A DNA stretch of 64,000 nt from Burkholderiales bacterium (GTDB taxonomy: Bacteria > Pseudomonadota > Gammaproteobacteria > Burkholderiales > Burkholderiaceae_C), in NCBI GenBank assembly GCA_028868825.1, contig JAGWTU010000009.1, positions 79,295 to 143,294 of the forward strand, read 5' to 3'. Shown in pieces: positions 63,139 through 64,000 of this stretch. The notes under the pieces were generated by a model. That model was not told the DNA's origin, did not search any database, and saw only the letters and a list, made by a program, of their open reading frames with translations. The first letter of the stretch is position 1; each line of letters starts with the position of its first letter. A program made the translations under genes and the position numbers.

Positions 63139-63489
63139 ATGACAGCGAGTGCAGAGCGTCTTGTCGACGCCGTCACCGCCGATGCGGCGATCCGGCGCGT
63201 CCTCGAAGCCGAGGTCGCCGCGCGCGCCGCGGTCGAGGCGGCGCGCGCCGATGCCCAGCGCCGCGGCGAGGAGGCGCGCCTGGCCGCCCGTGCCATGGCC
63301 GAACGCAGCGAGCGCCGCATGCGTCGCATCACCGACGCCTTCGGGCGCGATCTCGCGCAGCGACTGGCCGCGATCGCGGCCGAGGCCGATCAGCTCGCCG
63401 CCCCCGCGCCTCCCGACGCCGCCGAACGCGCCGAGCTGCAGCGCCAGGTCCGCGAGCTGGCGCGCGAGATCGTCGGCGCGGCACCATGA
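63139..63489 (+). CDS. Coiled-coil protein, possible V-type ATPase peripheral-stalk subunit
   Basis: A 116-residue, Ala/Arg/Glu-rich protein that is almost entirely predicted helix and coiled coil (residues 20-75 and 90-113). It resembles subunit G/H or F0 b-like stalks, but the low complexity makes homology weak. Its best support is context: it overlaps (ATGA) a gene similar to V-ATPase AC39-type subunits. GAGGGGG lies nine bases before the ATG. Confidence 0.5.
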   Translation: MTASAERLVDAVTADAAIRRVLEAEVAARAAVEAARADAQRRGEEARLAARAMAERSERRMRRITDAFGRDLAQRLAAIAAEADQLAAPAPPDAAERAELQRQVRELAREIVGAAP

Positions 63490-64000
63490 AGATCGAATGC
63501 GGCAGCCTCGAGTACGCGCTGGCGCGGCTGGCCGCGCGGCCGCGTGCCGACGCCGCGCTGTGGCGCCGCATCGAGGTCGAGCGCGACTTCGCGCCGCTGC
63601 TCGAACTCGCGCGCGCCGGTGCGCTGCGGCCCTGGCTCGTCGGCATCACGGCGGCCAGCGGCGTGCACGAGGTCGAGTCGGCGCTGCGCCGTCATTGGCG
63701 CGAGCGCGTCGCCGAGGTCGCCGGCTGGATGCCCGCGGCCTGGCGACCCGCGCTGCTGTGGTGTGCCTGGCTGCCCGACCTGGCACCGCTGCAGCATCTG
63801 CTGCACGGCGGCGTCGCGCCGGCGTGGATGGAAGGCGACGCGGATTGGCGCGAACTCGCGCGGGCGCAGCCGGCGCAGCGCGTCGCGCTGCTGGGCCGCG
63901 GCGCCGCTGCCGCGCTGGCGGCGGCGCCGCAGGATCTGGTCGGCGCCTGGACGGCCGAATGGCGCCGCCGCTTGCCGGCCGGCGAGCGCCGCGCGCAAGT
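63486..64000 (+). CDS. V0D/AC39-like ATPase subunit, partial (runs off the right edge)
   Basis: The first 171 residues of a gene truncated by the window edge; no stop occurs to 64000. The sequence (YALARLAARPRADAALWRRIEVERDF, then LEYALARL-type helical repeats with W/R-rich turns such as RRHWRERVAEVAGWMP) resembles the all-helical AC39/C subunit of V-type ATPases found in several Burkholderiales. The preceding coiled-coil gene fits a stalk subunit. The assignment needs the following genes (A, B, I, K subunits) to be confirmed. Confidence 0.5.
   Translation, partial: MKIECGSLEYALARLAARPRADAALWRRIEVERDFAPLLELARAGALRPWLVGITAASGVHEVESALRRHWRERVAEVAGWMPAAWRPALLWCAWLPDLAPLQHLLHGGVAPAWMEGDADWRELARAQPAQRVALLGRGAAAALAAAPQDLVGAWTAEWRRRLPAGERRAQ

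Overview
The window looks like a chromosome segment of a high-GC betaproteobacterium of the order Burkholderiales, most likely the Rubrivivax/Leptothrix/Azohydromonas (Sphaerotilaceae-type) group. This is inferred from very GC-rich codon use, dense gene packing with 4-bp stop/start overlaps, 'TACAATCG'-type promoters just ahead of genes, and family-typical gene neighbourhoods: dciA-M23-secA-argJ, DUF971-ubiE, ubiJ-ubiB-fmdB-DUF502-aspS-nudB, and an EEP-clsB pair. No rRNA, tRNA, IS element or CRISPR array was seen.

Layout. (1) 0.2-4.1 kb: a tight four-gene unit (flavin halogenase-like oxidoreductase, MipA/OmpV barrel, PlsC-type acyltransferase, GT2) that looks like the end of an aryl-polyene (xanthomonadin-like) pigment cluster. 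(2) 4.1-11.0 kb: dciA (reverse), M23 peptidase, secA, argJ and an MFS exporter. (3) 11.0-15.9 kb, reverse: ugpB-A-E-C-Q for glycerol-3-phosphate or glycerophosphodiester uptake, with a perfect inverted repeat of Pho-box-like half-sites in its promoter region. (4) 16.1-21.2 kb: a 1296-residue FAD/Fe-S D-2-hydroxyacid dehydrogenase-like fusion, then DUF971 and ubiE. (5) 21.5-54.3 kb: a large exosortase-B exopolysaccharide (EPS) locus. (6) 54.4-62.1 kb: ubiJ, ubiB, FmdB, DUF502, aspS, nudB, an EEP phosphatase and clsB. (7) 62.1-64.0 kb: a small exported OmpA-like protein, a thioredoxin-like protein, and the first two genes of a possible V-type ATPase operon that runs off the right edge.

The EPS locus has a forward arm: EpsD lipoprotein, Wza-like EpsE, Wzz-like EpsF, EpsG kinase-like ATPase, exosortase B, EpsI, Wzx-like flippase, methyltransferase, GT4, GT2, Wzy-like polymerase, GT4, GH5 and GT4. 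It also has reverse arms: a secreted beta-helix lipoprotein, a truncated chemoreceptor-like protein and fcl-gmd; then, after forward ugd and cspA, rfbC, an MNT antitoxin, rfbA-D-B, manC, galE, an EpsL barrel and the WcaJ/EpsB initiating transferase. Together these encode a Wzx/Wzy-type polymer with one initiating and four further glycosyltransferases and routes to UDP-GlcA, UDP-Gal, dTDP-L-Rha, GDP-Man and GDP-L-Fuc. The 27.5-31.1 kb part has visibly lower GC, suggesting a recently acquired sugar module.

The most notable architectural point is that the whole EPS locus sits between ubiE and ubiJ-ubiB, genes that are normally close together in relatives. Other points of interest are an exosortase with no visible PEP-CTERM substrate, a chemoreceptor cut off at HAMP, a decayed HEPN/MNT pair inside the rhamnose operon, and several operator-like palindromes in the promoter regions of the accessory operons.
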